A stretch of 64,000 nt of DNA from Amphibalanus amphitrite (Eukaryota > Arthropoda > Thecostraca > Balanomorpha > Balanidae): the NCBI RefSeq assembly GCF_019059575.1, contig NW_024882300.1, positions 124,001-188,000 on the forward strand, read 5' to 3'. The translations under genes were made by a program, and so were the position numbers. The notes under the pieces were generated by a model, which was not told the origin of the DNA, ran no database searches, and worked only from the letters and a program-made list of their open reading frames with translations. This document shows positions 29,610 to 40,640 of the stretch, in pieces; positions within the stretch are counted from its first letter, which is position 1; the number at the start of each line of letters is the position of its first letter.

Positions 29610-32600
29610 TGGTGGTTGTGGGTCGTCGTCGTCCACGCTGTATTTTACTGCGCACAAGACAGCAGTGCTGCCGTGAGGTGAGGTATATATGATCTGCAAG
29701 GATCAGTGCCTCGTCCGTCTGCGACATTTTCTGGATGACGTGCTGTACGTCACTTACAGACACGTTCACTCCCTTGGCATGCAGCTCGTCGCACACAACA
29801 GAGGCCACGTCGTGTGTGTGCAGCCGCCTCCAAGCCACGTGGACAGCGTCTCCGATGACATTATCGGCGCTACTCCACTGGCCGTCATCCTCGGCAGCCA
29901 CAAAGTGACGCCACGTCTTTGCGGCATTGATTTTCATTTGGCGCTCGAAGATCTCGGCCTCCAGCACGTCTGGATTCAGACGCTGAACCTGAATCTCCTC
30001 GACAGTTGGCCACTGGTCAGTGGGAATGTGCAGGTGATGTGGGTGTCTGACACGCGACACCACCACCGTCCAGAAGCCGGGCGTCTCTACCCATGCTTTC
30101 ACTTTGGCCACCACTCGATCCAGCGTGGCGCCCTGGCCTTTAAAGCCGGTGAATGCGCTGCCGCCCTCCAGCGGCGGTCCAACACGAAACTCGGTCCGAC
30201 TCTCTTCACCGCCGCCTATCGCCCGATTGTTTTTGCCCTTGTCACGGGCGCGCTTTACCATCCGTATTGGCACCAGATCGTCGGCATCTTCGATGCCGAG
30301 GATATTTGGGCCACGATTCTCGGTGTAGTTTGGAACACGCACCACAATGAACTCGGGCAGATGAGGCGGGTGCTTTGGCGTGTGAAATACCAGCTGGACG
30401 GTGCTAGACGCCGCGACCAGCTCGTCGAGACGATGCTCATCGCCGTCGACCGTGTGACCGTTGACCTTCACAATGACACTGCCCACGGGAACCTGGTACA
30501 TACGCTCACGGTCCGAGGCCGGCGTGTCCAGCGGAGTGGTCAGCGTGACGCCACTGGTTCGCACCCTTTCTCTGTACTCACAGCTGGACAGTGTTACCTG
30601 CCAGTCATCCTCCAAGTACAGCGGTCCGACGAACTCGACGTGAGCGCCATTGAACAGACCGACACTGGGTGCCACGTTTTCCAACAGCATAAGCGGCAGA
30701 CCACTGCACGCAAAGAACACTGCCGGTATGCTGCGGAACTCTCTGGGTGACACCTTTTGCAGTCGGGCTGCTTTTTTCGTCGGTAAATGCTGTGCGTTCA
30801 CGGCCATTACCGGCGTGTCACGCTCGTTGGCGAAGCGAACGAGCGCCCTGGCGTTGTCCGACTCGACGGTAGCACGATTCACGGCCAGCTCGCTGAACCA
30901 ATGGTTACCGTGCAGTGTGACAGCGCCGGCCCAAAGTGGATCAGCAGCCATGTGCTCGGCGGTGGCCGTGTTGTCGCGGAGCCACTGCAGACTGGCGTGT
31001 GTCGCCCTGCCGTAGCGGAACGATGGAATGATCACCTTTGTGAAATGGTCGGCTAGCTCGTCGTTCTGGACAGTGCGCCGCACTTCATTTAAGTAGACGG
31101 TCTCGTAATCGCCGTCCAGTGCTGCCGCACGGAAACGAGCCACCGCACGGCGCTCATCATCATTGAGCGTGTTCGGCTCCCGTGAAGCGGCGTGACTCCA
31201 CGCCGCGAAGCCGTCCACAGTTTCCAGCGCCGGCATACGAAACACCTCACGGAAAGCGAGCATGCCCAGCCGCGATGCCTCGCAGCAGTCTTTGCCGTCG
31301 TCCATTCGCTGGCGGAGACTCCACACAGGACTGTCGCCGATCGGCAGTATCTGTGCCGGGTCACCGACAAGCACGACGCCGATGTCGTCCAAATTGATGC
31401 CGGCCTCCTCGAGTCGCTTTACTATCCAGCGCATCATCCTGCGCTGGATCATTGAGAACTCGTCGAATATGAGAAGACCCAGCTCAGGACCGAGCCTTTC
31501 ACACAGTGATGCGAACTGTCGGCTCTCGGCCGGCAACGGGTCATCGCCTACTTGACCGACTCTTATAGCAAAGAGACGGTGGATGGTGGTCGCACCGTGT
31601 GCCATGTGGAACGATGCGCAGCCCGTTGGCGCCGAAAGTTTGACTACGTCAGTCCAGTCGGCCTCATCAGAGACGAGCAGCTCGTTCAACTCGTGCACGG
31701 CAGAGCGCAGCGTAGTCGATTTGCCCGCGCCAGGATCACCCAGCAGGAATGCACGCAGTGCCTTGGGCCGTTTGTCCCTAATATCGGGGACCAGGGGCGC
31801 CACCGGCTCGGCGATGCGTGAAGACCGATTACGGCGCCATTTGGCCACCGCCTGATCGTAGGCATTCCATTCACGACAGGAGCGTCGCCACTCGCGCTGT
31901 TCTTTCAGATAGCCTGTGACCAGACGCGGCAGCACCAGCTGACGTCCACTCGGCGTCACCGGAGCAGAATGCGCAGCGTCTCCGGCGCTCAGACTAGCCA
32001 GTCGGCCATAGTTGCGACGCACATGTTCTGGATTGACTATGCGATCGCCGAGCCACTGCGCCTGGAAGTCGTAGCCGGCCGGGTTTGCGACGCTCGCCGC
32101 CGCTCTGTCAGCTCGCTGCACTGCGTCGTCAATGTCCTCTGCAGGACACGCCAGCATGGCGTCCAGAGCCGTCTGGTAGAAGCGATCACGCACACGCTGA
32201 GCCATCAGCTCACGCTCTTCCTCTACCTCAGGCGGCTCGACAACATCAGCAGCATCGTCAGCGTTGTCGCCGTCGTCGTCATCGTCGCTGTCCGATTCGT
32301 CAGACACGTCCTCGCCTGTGGCTGCCGTCGCTCGGCGTTTGTGGTCTTCGTAATACCGAGTGACCCACACAGGCTTGTGTACGTCAGATGCCATCAGCTG
32401 CTCGTACATGGCTCTCCAGTGAGCGGCTATGGCGCAGTCAGTGAGACAATCTAGTGGCGGCATCAGCTCCTGCGATGTCAGGCACGGCTGACACCACAGC
32501 ACGATGTCGCGAGCATACTTCCAGAAATTGACTCTGGCCGGATTTGCCTTTGATATGCCATGATGTGGTGCCAACATGACTGTTTTCAGCACACCACACC

Positions 32601-35600
32601 ATGAAGACTGGCGACGACTTATCTGGAATACGCGCTGACCATCTATAGTTTTCTCAGTGCACGTGAACGTGTCGCAAAACTCGTAGATTGACATTTTGCG
32701 CTGAATATCGGCCAGAGGAATATTGCCATGACGAATGTTGTTGCCCAGCCGAGCGTTGAAGCGCTCCACCGAGTCAGCATACACGTACACCGGATTGTCA
32801 GCGGCATTGGCCGGTTTCACCACGCGGCAGCCGCTCATACTGAATCGCTTCACGTCCAAATTCTTCTGCAGCAGCGGCAGCTGCCAGTTTTTGTGCACTG
32901 CCTGAAAGATGGACTGACACATGGATGCCGCCGCCTGGTTGTACATTTTCTGCACGACGCCGATATCCACGTTGTCGCTCGCCTCACGGCGTTCCATTGC
33001 CGACAACAGCATGTCGCCGGTGGTCCTGATCGGAGCCACCGGCTTCATGGCATACTTGAGCGCGTACTCGACGCTACCGTCGCCGCGGGACTGAGCGAGC
33101 AGCAAGTTAAATGTGTAGCCACCGCTGTCCGTGGGCGAGCTTTTCCATTCGACACGCGGCGTACGGGTGAGCCAAGCGGGCACCACTGCCTTGTCGTCGA
33201 CGTTGTTGAGGACGTGCAGGATGGTGAACGGATCATGACTACCTAGCCATTTGTCGTTTGAGGCCGTCTCGAACTGATAGATACGAGGATCGTGTGCATC
33301 TTTCACCACAGCCGGCTCGGTGCGGAGACACCGAGGCATGCGTCTCTTGCACACAATTACCTCCTTCTTGACCTGCTTGGCACGTCTATCTGCCGAACGG
33401 GCCGCCTCGGTTGCCGCCTTGTCCACGACCGGTCGCCGCACGGCACACCCGTCTTTGGCAGACGGCGCGTCTCCGCGTCCGCTGTGGCCCGTGTGTCGCA
33501 GCGTGCCGTTGATGACGCGCACATAGAGCTCGTCAATGGCGGCAAAGTCGCCAGTTGACAGCGCGTCGTCCAGCTGGACGGCCATGCTAGCACGGCAAAC
33601 GGTTGTTTTGCGATCGTAGGCAAAGTCAAAGGTGCGCTCGCCGTCTTTTGTGAAGCCGGCATTCCAGTTGGTGTAGCAGCGACCGATGTGCCTGACATAC
33701 TCTTGTTGACAGTCACGCCAGGCCGCGCTGACGCGCGTCTCAAGAGTGATGCGAGAATCATCGCTCTCCAAAGTGGGGTCTTCCACCCGCAAATCTCTTT
33801 CGATCTCTGCCACCTTGTGCTTCAGCGAGGTCTGAAGCTGGTGTAGGAATCGTGAGAACGATTCACTGATCACGTGACGGTGAATGTGTGGGTTGGCGTT
33901 AGCACCCCACTCAGAGCGCACCAGGAAGTATGTTGCAGAGTGTCGTGCGACAGATAGTGCCAAGGTGTCCAGCTCACCAATCAGCGCCGACACCCACGCC
34001 ACGATGCCGGGATGCCGCAGCGTGTTGGCTAGCCGTGCATGGAGATAGCGCTCGTCACTGAGCGCCTCATTCACGGCAGCGTTGTCACACAGCCGATGAA
34101 TAGCCGGATGATGATTGTAGGGAACGGCTCGTGTCTGCCACAGGTACACCTCCATGGGGATTGCATTAGACCGCCACGGCGGCGGGCTCTCAAGGTAGCG
34201 AGCGATGCCGATGGCGTCCTGCTTTTGCACTCGCCAGTAAGCGTCAGAATCCTCCAATTTTGAGCGTAGACAAAGCAGCGACTGAGCAAGCCTTTTGCAC
34301 AGCGCCGGGTCGTTTTCCAGTTGCTCCTTGGTTGGCAACCCGTCTGGAAAATCGGTCATTCTGATGGCAACATTGGCCTCCTGGCCGGTCTTATCACGAC
34401 TCAGCTGGTTGCTGACAACGAACTGAAGGTCAACGTTGCCTTCCGCCCCGGGCTGACGCGACATCCAGTGAAGCCAGTTCTGTCGCCACGTGGTGACTGG
34501 CTGACGAATGCTGACCTTACGGTCCTGGTACGGATCGGCGTCACCCGAGCGGAACACCTCTGGGAAAGCCATCTGCATGTAGCCGGGTGTCGACTCGGGC
34601 AGCGGATTTTCCCGGTCGACTCCCGGCATCGGTATGTGAAGGAGCGCAGAACGCGCGATACCCTGCCGGCGAATGTCTTCGGGACGTTCACTCTGCGGCC
34701 CGCAGACGGCACCGGCAGAAATGCCGCCAGCGCGGACGCCCTCATCGTTGCCGAACTCGCGGCCAAGCATCTCCAGCTCTTCACAACAGCGTAACAGCAC
34801 GCTACTCGGCTCGCCGGTCGAGTCAACATTGTCTCCGTCGACGGGGGCGGGCAGCAGCCAGCCGTTAGCAACGGCACAGTTGAGAACGTGACGCATGGTG
34901 ACGTCGATTTCATCGGCGTCCGATTCGTCGTCGTCATCTGTGCGTCGCTCGTGCTGCCCTCCGTTGTGGCGGTCGGCAGCCGCGTCGACAGCTTGACCCA
35001 CCACAAAGTTCTCAATGACCTCCCATAAGTCATCCTGGCCAGCCTCTGTGGTGTCGGCACCCTCACCGCTGCGCGACAGCCGGAAGCTTTTCCACAGCTC
35101 GTCGGCCATGGTGAAGCCAGACTCTAGCCAATTGCAGAACTCGTTGAACCGCAACACCTTGTCTGCACGGGCGTGAATGTCGCTGGCCAGTACGACACGA
35201 AGACCGGCAGGCGTGCTCGGCCGGTCCGGCTCGGACAGCCGCTGCTGCAGAGCTGCAAGGTTTTCGTTTGAAAATGGCATCCATTGTTCGCCGACAAAGC
35301 GATAGAATGGACGCGTCTGCCGTGGGTTGTATTTACACTCCATGGTGCGTTCCATAAAGTGTTTGGCCCTCAGTATGGTCTGCATGTTTACCATGGCCTC
35401 GGCAGACGTGCCGTCTCGTCTGCTCTGCACCAGCACAACGAATGGCAGCCTTTCAAAATCATACCACGGTAAATTCCGCGCCCGGCAGGCATCCTTCAGC
35501 GGATAGGAAATGGTGCCGTGCTTGCAGAACGGAACCTGGTTGGCACGCAAACGCAGCACGCTGACAACCAGATGCACTGGCCGCAGCACCATTGTCTCGG

Positions 35601-37658
35601 CGGGTGTCCATGACTTAACAAACTGATGATACGCCTCGTCTGAGTAGACATCAGTGGCTACCAGATTTTCTGCCGAGAACAGGCTGATGTCCGTCGGCTC
35701 TGGCTCGTCACTGTCGTCCTCTGGAGCACCGTTGTTTGCAGCCGATGCGCTCAGCGCTGGCTGGGAGGCGACGGGCCGCTCGGCGCCGCCGACAAAGTCG
35801 CCAACGTCATTCGGATCGGGACGTAATTGATTTATGTCCGACACCAGCGGCCGAGGTACAATGTTATTGTTGGCGTCAACCTCATATGCTGATGAACATG
35901 CTGTACAAACGCCCGTGACGTCTCGGTCAGTGAAAACTGTGCCGTTGGCACCCCTGAATTCGGGGTCTAGCGTCACCGTACAACGCCCGCCTTCACGGAG
36001 CAGCGACGAGCGCGATACGGCGCCAGAAACAACGCTGTCCGGCGGCAAATTAACCAAACGGCCATGCTCAGGCACCTGGATCTGATAGTCTGGATAAGGC
36101 AATCCAGGCGTCTGCTGGTTGCACTTGACGCAACGCACACGGCGAAGCGAATTGTACAAGGCATGGATGTCACGTAGTACCTGTAAGTTGGAGAACTGAA
36201 GCTCGAACGACGGATCTTCAGAATCGGTGTCGAGCGGATCGTGCCACGCCTGGCAGCATTTTGCCTCGCGCGGACTGTCCACGGTGAAACGGCCGGCTGT
36301 GAACTGACTGCTGGAAATAGGACGGAAGCGTCTGCGCTTCGCCTGCGTGCCCAGTGTGACGACGCCACTGTTTGACGTTCGGGTCAGTACGGCACGACGA
36401 CCAGTCCATTCAGCAGCTCTGTCATCACCACGGTAATGATAGCTAGCCAGAACCTCAGTCTCCTCTGTATGATCAGACGCGTCCAGCACACGTAATGACT
36501 GAAGCTGCATTGCCGGTGGCGGTAACGCGTCTCCCGCCGTCCGAGCGCCCATGGCCACCCAGGTGGACGGCTTCTCTTCCGCCGTGCAGGTGACAAAGTC
36601 TGGCGGAGTGTCACACGTGATACCGACAAGCCGGTCACAAGTGAAACGAACTCTGTGCTGATCGCCGGCATAGGTGTAATGACCGAGCGGATACTTGGAC
36701 GCAGCTCTAGCATCAATGACACGCAGAGTGCCGCAATCGACACACGAACGTAGGAAGAACGATGTTAGAGCACCGACATCTGCAATGGCAGGGGCTGCAG
36801 TGCGCTGAGGCGGCGCCTGCGCCACCGGCCTGCGCTGTTGACGCCTACCTGACGTGGCGGAGCGAGTGACAAACATTACGCTGTACTGGACGCGAGTGGC
36901 GTTGCCACGATCTTCGTGGCACTGTGGTCCGGCAAAGGCGTCAATCAGGTGAATGTATCTGAAATGGTGTTGCCGTAGCTTATGATGAACATCTCGAAGC
37001 AGAAGTTCGAAATGCTCGTCTGAGAGTGTCTCCGACCAGGGGTCAGCCTGAAACTCGGCCCAGCGATCAGCTCCGTGTCTGGATATAAATATCTCGCGGA
37101 GGGTAGAGAAACGGTAAAATTTATACCAGCCCTTACCGTAGTAGTGCAGCTGGAGGAGATTATGTCGGTCCTCCCAAGTCTGCGGACCCCGGTGAGGCTG
37201 CAGACCTTCCTCCTCCGCTCGACGTGGATGTTTAGAGTAGAAGCGATCTACAAGGCGAAGCGTTTCGTGGAACAGATCGTTGTCCTCCAGAACGGCGGCC
37301 ACTGTTTGACCAGCCTTTTTTACCATGTTCTTGAATCGGAGCCACGAGTAAAACGCGTAACGTAATTGGCCGCTACGCGATGGAGCAGGAAACCCACGTC
37401 GCTGTAAGTGGCAAAGATAAATTTGGCGTTTTTCTTCATGATCACCAATAAGGTACGTCACAACGACTTTGGTGCTGTCTCGGTATGGCCAGGGGCCGAT
37501 TAAATTGTTGTCCACTGATGAGCTGAGATCAGTCGTCACACTTTCTATGACAACACAATGTGAAGACTTATCCACGAAGTCATCCAGCATGGCACGAGTC
37601 AGCGTGGAAACCCCGTCGATGTCTAAATCTGACTGAATGTAGCCAGCCGTAGATGATA
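29610..37658 (-). CDS. Helitron-like Rep-helicase (middle segment of a split gene)
   Basis: About 2680 codons without a stop. It holds the HUH Rep nuclease: PHIHRHV at plus 33870-33895 provides the His-x-His metal site, and EYALKYAMK at 33048-33078 matches the Y-x-x-K-Y-x-x-K catalytic tyrosine motif. Further on is a PIF1-type superfamily-1B helicase: Walker A GDPGAGKST (about 31720-31745), Walker B LLIFDEFSM (31450-31480), GDPAQ motif III (about 31345) and C-terminal motifs KGQGATLDRVV (about 30110-30145) and VVSRVRHPHHL (about 30030-30060). Two Cys pairs lie N-terminal to Rep (VKCNQQ and CTACSS). This is the rolling-circle transposase layout of Helitrons. Residues read upstream of 37658 and downstream of 29610 in the same frame come from inserted elements and are not native. 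Antisense frames of up to 353 codons are shadows. Confidence 0.92.
37640..37658. repeat. 19-bp target-site duplication, left copy
   Basis: TAGCCAGCCGTAGATGATA here is repeated exactly at 47072-47090, the two edges of the 9.4-kb insertion. The flanking bases differ on both sides. In both copies the frame reads Ser-Ser-Thr-Ala-Gly-Tyr. Confidence 0.93.
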
Positions 37659-37869
37659 CCAGCATCTGCGATGCTGGGCTCCGCATCGCGGGACCGCAGG
37701 TTGTTTGAGCAAGCACCTCTGTAACGCCGCAAAAAAAGCCCGCCGCCAAACGAGAGGATGAGCCTTGCACGTGCAGACCGGAATGGGTGTGCTACGAACT
37801 GACATGCACTGCACTCTAGGCCCGGGCAGCGCTTGTCGAACAGCACTGCGGATCCGAAGGTTGGGACTT

Positions 37870-38545
37870 TAATTGTGAAAAACCGCCCGCCCGCCGCAAA
37901 ACGCAAAACCGCAAAACTCGCAAAACGCACGCTCAAAACGCCAACGCAAAAGCCGCAAAAAAAAAACAATCGTCCGCAGGCACAAAACCGCAGAAAAAAA
38001 CGCAAAAAAAAAAGCCGCAAAAACGCCCGTCCGCCGCAAAACGCAACCACCGCAAAAAAACGCAAATACCACCGCCACAAAAAATCGCCCGCATCGCTCG
38101 CCGCCAAAGGCAAAACGCCGCAAAACGCGGCCGCCCGCCTAAAACCGCAACACCGCAAATAACGCCCGGCCGCCGGCGACCGCAAAACCCCGCAAAAAAC
38201 GGCCGCCCGCCGCAAACTACAAAACGCCGCAAAAAATGGCCGCCCGCCGCAAACCGCCGCTAAAACGGCCGCCCGCCGCCAAACGCAAACACCGCAAAAC
38301 ACCCGCATCGCCCGCCCGCCCGCCGCCAAACACAAAAAACGCAAAAAACGCAAACACCGCCGCAAAAAAAAACGCCCGCAACGCACGCCCGCCCGCCGCC
38401 AACCGCAAAACGCCGCAAAAAACGGCCGCCCGGCGCCAAACAAAAACACCGCAAAAAACGCAAAAACGGCCGCCCGCCGTCAAACGCAAACACCGAAGAA
38501 ACGCAAACACCGCCGCAAAAACGCCCGCCGTAGGCAAAACGCAAA
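37870..38545. repeat. T-depleted, CpG-rich tandem tract 1
   Basis: About 675 bp of CGCAAAAACGCC, CCGCCGCCAAACGCAAACA and ACGGCCGCCCGCCG words in which T is almost absent on the plus strand. All frames on the minus strand are open for long runs and give Phe/Cys/Arg/Gly/Ala-rich translations; these come from composition and are not genes. Other copies are at 42610-43265, 56055-56690 and 57425-58050. Confidence 0.88.
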
Positions 38546-38630
38546 CACTGAAGCATTAAGACAAATATGGCGCCCTGCGGCAAATGTGGTGCATTCATAT
38601 CTACCGTTTAAGCAGCCATCCCTTAATTAC

Positions 38631-40634
38631 TCTCGCTTGTTTCAGGAATTGCAGAAAGATATTTAAGAAAGTGTCATGCATGAAGTATTTTGAATATTTG
38701 AAGAGCATTACAGCTGATTTTAAGCAGAATCCCAAAAGATTTTGGTCATTTTTGAAATGCATTAAAGGCGGTAAAGGTCAGCTCCCTACTTTACTGGATG
38801 ACGCTGTTGAAGTGTCGGGAGATGTAGAGCGTGCTAATCTACTTAATCGTACATTTGCTGCAAAATTTTCAGATCCAGCTATCGATTGCTTACCAGCTGC
38901 GTTTGATTTTGATTTACCAGAATTGCTAACGTTCGAAGTGTCAGCATCTTCAGTTAGCTCCATCATTGATAGTTTAAATGTCCATAAGGCTACTGGGCCA
39001 GACGACATTAGTGCTCGTGTGATAAAAGAGTGTTCGGGTCAGCTCGTGTCTCCCCTCACAATTATCTGTATGTTATCTATCGAGCAAGGTACTTTTCCTG
39101 AGAAGTGGAAGGAAGCAAACATAGTCCCTGTACTTAAGAAGGGTTCAAGGCGTCTTCCCACAAACTATAGAGCAGTTTCAATAACTTCGTTTTTTGGCAA
39201 GATACTTGAGAAAGTAGTGCGTGATACTTTATTTACTCATGTCCAATCTGTCCTTTCTGAATGCCAACACGGATTTATACCAGGACGATCATGTGAAACG
39301 AATCTAGCCTGCCTTTTGAGTACTGCATGTGATTCCTTAGACAATGGCAAGCAAACGGATATTATTTACACAGACTTTTCCTCAGCTTTTCAAAGCGTGA
39401 GCCATCAGCTGCTCATTCACAAACTTCAAAAATCGTATGGTGTCGGCGGACTAGCACTTAAATGGTGTTCGTCTTTTCTTTCACAGCGTAAGCAGAGAGT
39501 AGTTGTAAATGGCAAATGTTCTGAATGGCAGAATGTTATTTCGGGTACCCCAGAGGGCAGTATTATTTCACCTTTGTTTTTTGCTCTTTTTATTAATGAC
39601 TTTCCACGAATGGTTCAAACCAACTGTCTCATGTTTGCAGACGATATAAAGTTATTTTCAGTGATATCAGAACAGAATGATACCACATTGTTACAAAATG
39701 ATCTAACACAACTTTATAACTGGTCCAAAAGCTGGAAACTCAAGCTTAATGCTGATAAATGCAAGTCATTTAGGGTAACCCTCAGACGTGATCCCATTGT
39801 TTATAGTTATATGATTAATGGGACCTGTCTGGAAAACGTTGAAACCATTCGGGATTTGGGTGTTGTTTTGGATACCAAATTGACTTTCAGCAAACATATA
39901 GACACAACAGTATCAAAAGCTAACAGAGTCATGGGTCTCATCATGAGATCGATGCAAACCGGTCACAAGGTCAAAACATTTAGCTGGAAGCCCATTTTAA
40001 CAGCATATTATGGTAACGTTAGAGCAATTCTCGAGTATTGTTGTGTTATTTGGGGAGGTGCCGCAAAAACGTACCTGGACAGAATCGAAAGGGTGCAACA
40101 ACGTTTCTTATATTGGCTATATTGTTATACTCGATGTCAAGACTCACCATCAGCTATTGATTACAGTGACTTGCTGCGATTATTTGGCGTCGCATGTCTA
40201 GAGAATAGGCGTCGACAATATGACATTATGTTTGTTGCCAAATTGTATAAAAATCATACTGATTGTGCAGCCCTTTTAGCCCATTTCCCTCTATTTATCG
40301 CGCCAAGGGCAACGAGAAGCACCGAACAAGCACGTGGTGTCTTTCATGTTCCATTTGCGAGAGTAGACGCGGTACAAAGGTCACTTTTTGTTAGAGCACC
40401 ATCGTTTGTTAATAAGTTTTTGTTTCAGTGTACTGATGCTGATGTATTCCATGACTCTTTAAGGGAACTTAGGGCCAATGTGTCAACATATGTAAAAGAA
40501 TTGTAAAATTGTATCGTAGTTGCAATGTTTTTGTCCCAGTGTTTGTGTGTAACATTTGACTGATTTTGAGTGCTTGGACATTAAATGGGCCCACGTATGC
40601 CTGTTGTCCTTGACCCCAAATAAATAAATAAATA
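38631..40634 (+). mobile_element. 5'-truncated Jockey/CR1-like non-LTR retrotransposon
   Basis: It interrupts the block …CAGCCATCCCTTAATTAC|AGCGCATCC…, which is uninterrupted at 43343-43375 and in two more copies (about 56750 and 58125). The short duplication AATTAC is present at both edges (38625-38630 and 40635-40640), and the element ends in an (AAAT)n tail at 40617-40634. The 5' end is truncated within the ORF2 sequence ahead of the RT domain. These are hallmarks of target-primed reverse transcription. Confidence 0.92.
38632..40506 (+). CDS. Non-LTR reverse transcriptase, C-terminal part
   Basis: About 620 codons from the truncation point to the stop at 40504-40506. The RT domain shows GPDDIS, the SGTPEGSIISPLFF region and the catalytic FADDIKLF at plus 39634-39657, then the thumb region (LGVVLDTKLTFSKHID) and the C-terminal segment typical of the Jockey/CR1 group (EYCCVIWGGAAKTYL). 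No endonuclease domain remains. The apparent ATG at 38584 lies in the host repeat, so the first 16 codons of the longest open frame are not part of the protein. The frame is otherwise intact, which suggests a recent insertion. Confidence 0.9.
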   Translation, partial: LACFRNCRKIFKKVSCMKYFEYLKSITADFKQNPKRFWSFLKCIKGGKGQLPTLLDDAVEVSGDVERANLLNRTFAAKFSDPAIDCLPAAFDFDLPELLTFEVSASSVSSIIDSLNVHKATGPDDISARVIKECSGQLVSPLTIICMLSIEQGTFPEKWKEANIVPVLKKGSRRLPTNYRAVSITSFFGKILEKVVRDTLFTHVQSVLSECQHGFIPGRSCETNLACLLSTACDSLDNGKQTDIIYTDFSSAFQSVSHQLLIHKLQKSYGVGGLALKWCSSFLSQRKQRVVVNGKCSEWQNVISGTPEGSIISPLFFALFINDFPRMVQTNCLMFADDIKLFSVISEQNDTTLLQNDLTQLYNWSKSWKLKLNADKCKSFRVTLRRDPIVYSYMINGTCLENVETIRDLGVVLDTKLTFSKHIDTTVSKANRVMGLIMRSMQTGHKVKTFSWKPILTAYYGNVRAILEYCCVIWGGAAKTYLDRIERVQQRFLYWLYCYTRCQDSPSAIDYSDLLRLFGVACLENRRRQYDIMFVAKLYKNHTDCAALLAHFPLFIAPRATRSTEQARGVFHVPFARVDAVQRSLFVRAPSFVNKFLFQCTDADVFHDSLRELRANVSTYVKEL

Positions 40635-40640
40635 AATTAC

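Noticed and set aside
29689..30750. 353-codon plus-strand frame opposite the helicase C-terminus
   Set aside because: It is antisense to conserved PIF1 helicase motifs; GC-rich codons keep the opposite strand open.
37869..38598. Minus-strand Cys/Phe/Arg-rich frames (and those at 42488-43330, 55945-56736, 57301-58107) as secreted or collagen-like proteins
   Set aside because: All frames are open because T is nearly absent on the plus strand; there is no domain, start context or codon signal, and the same tract occurs in four repeat copies.
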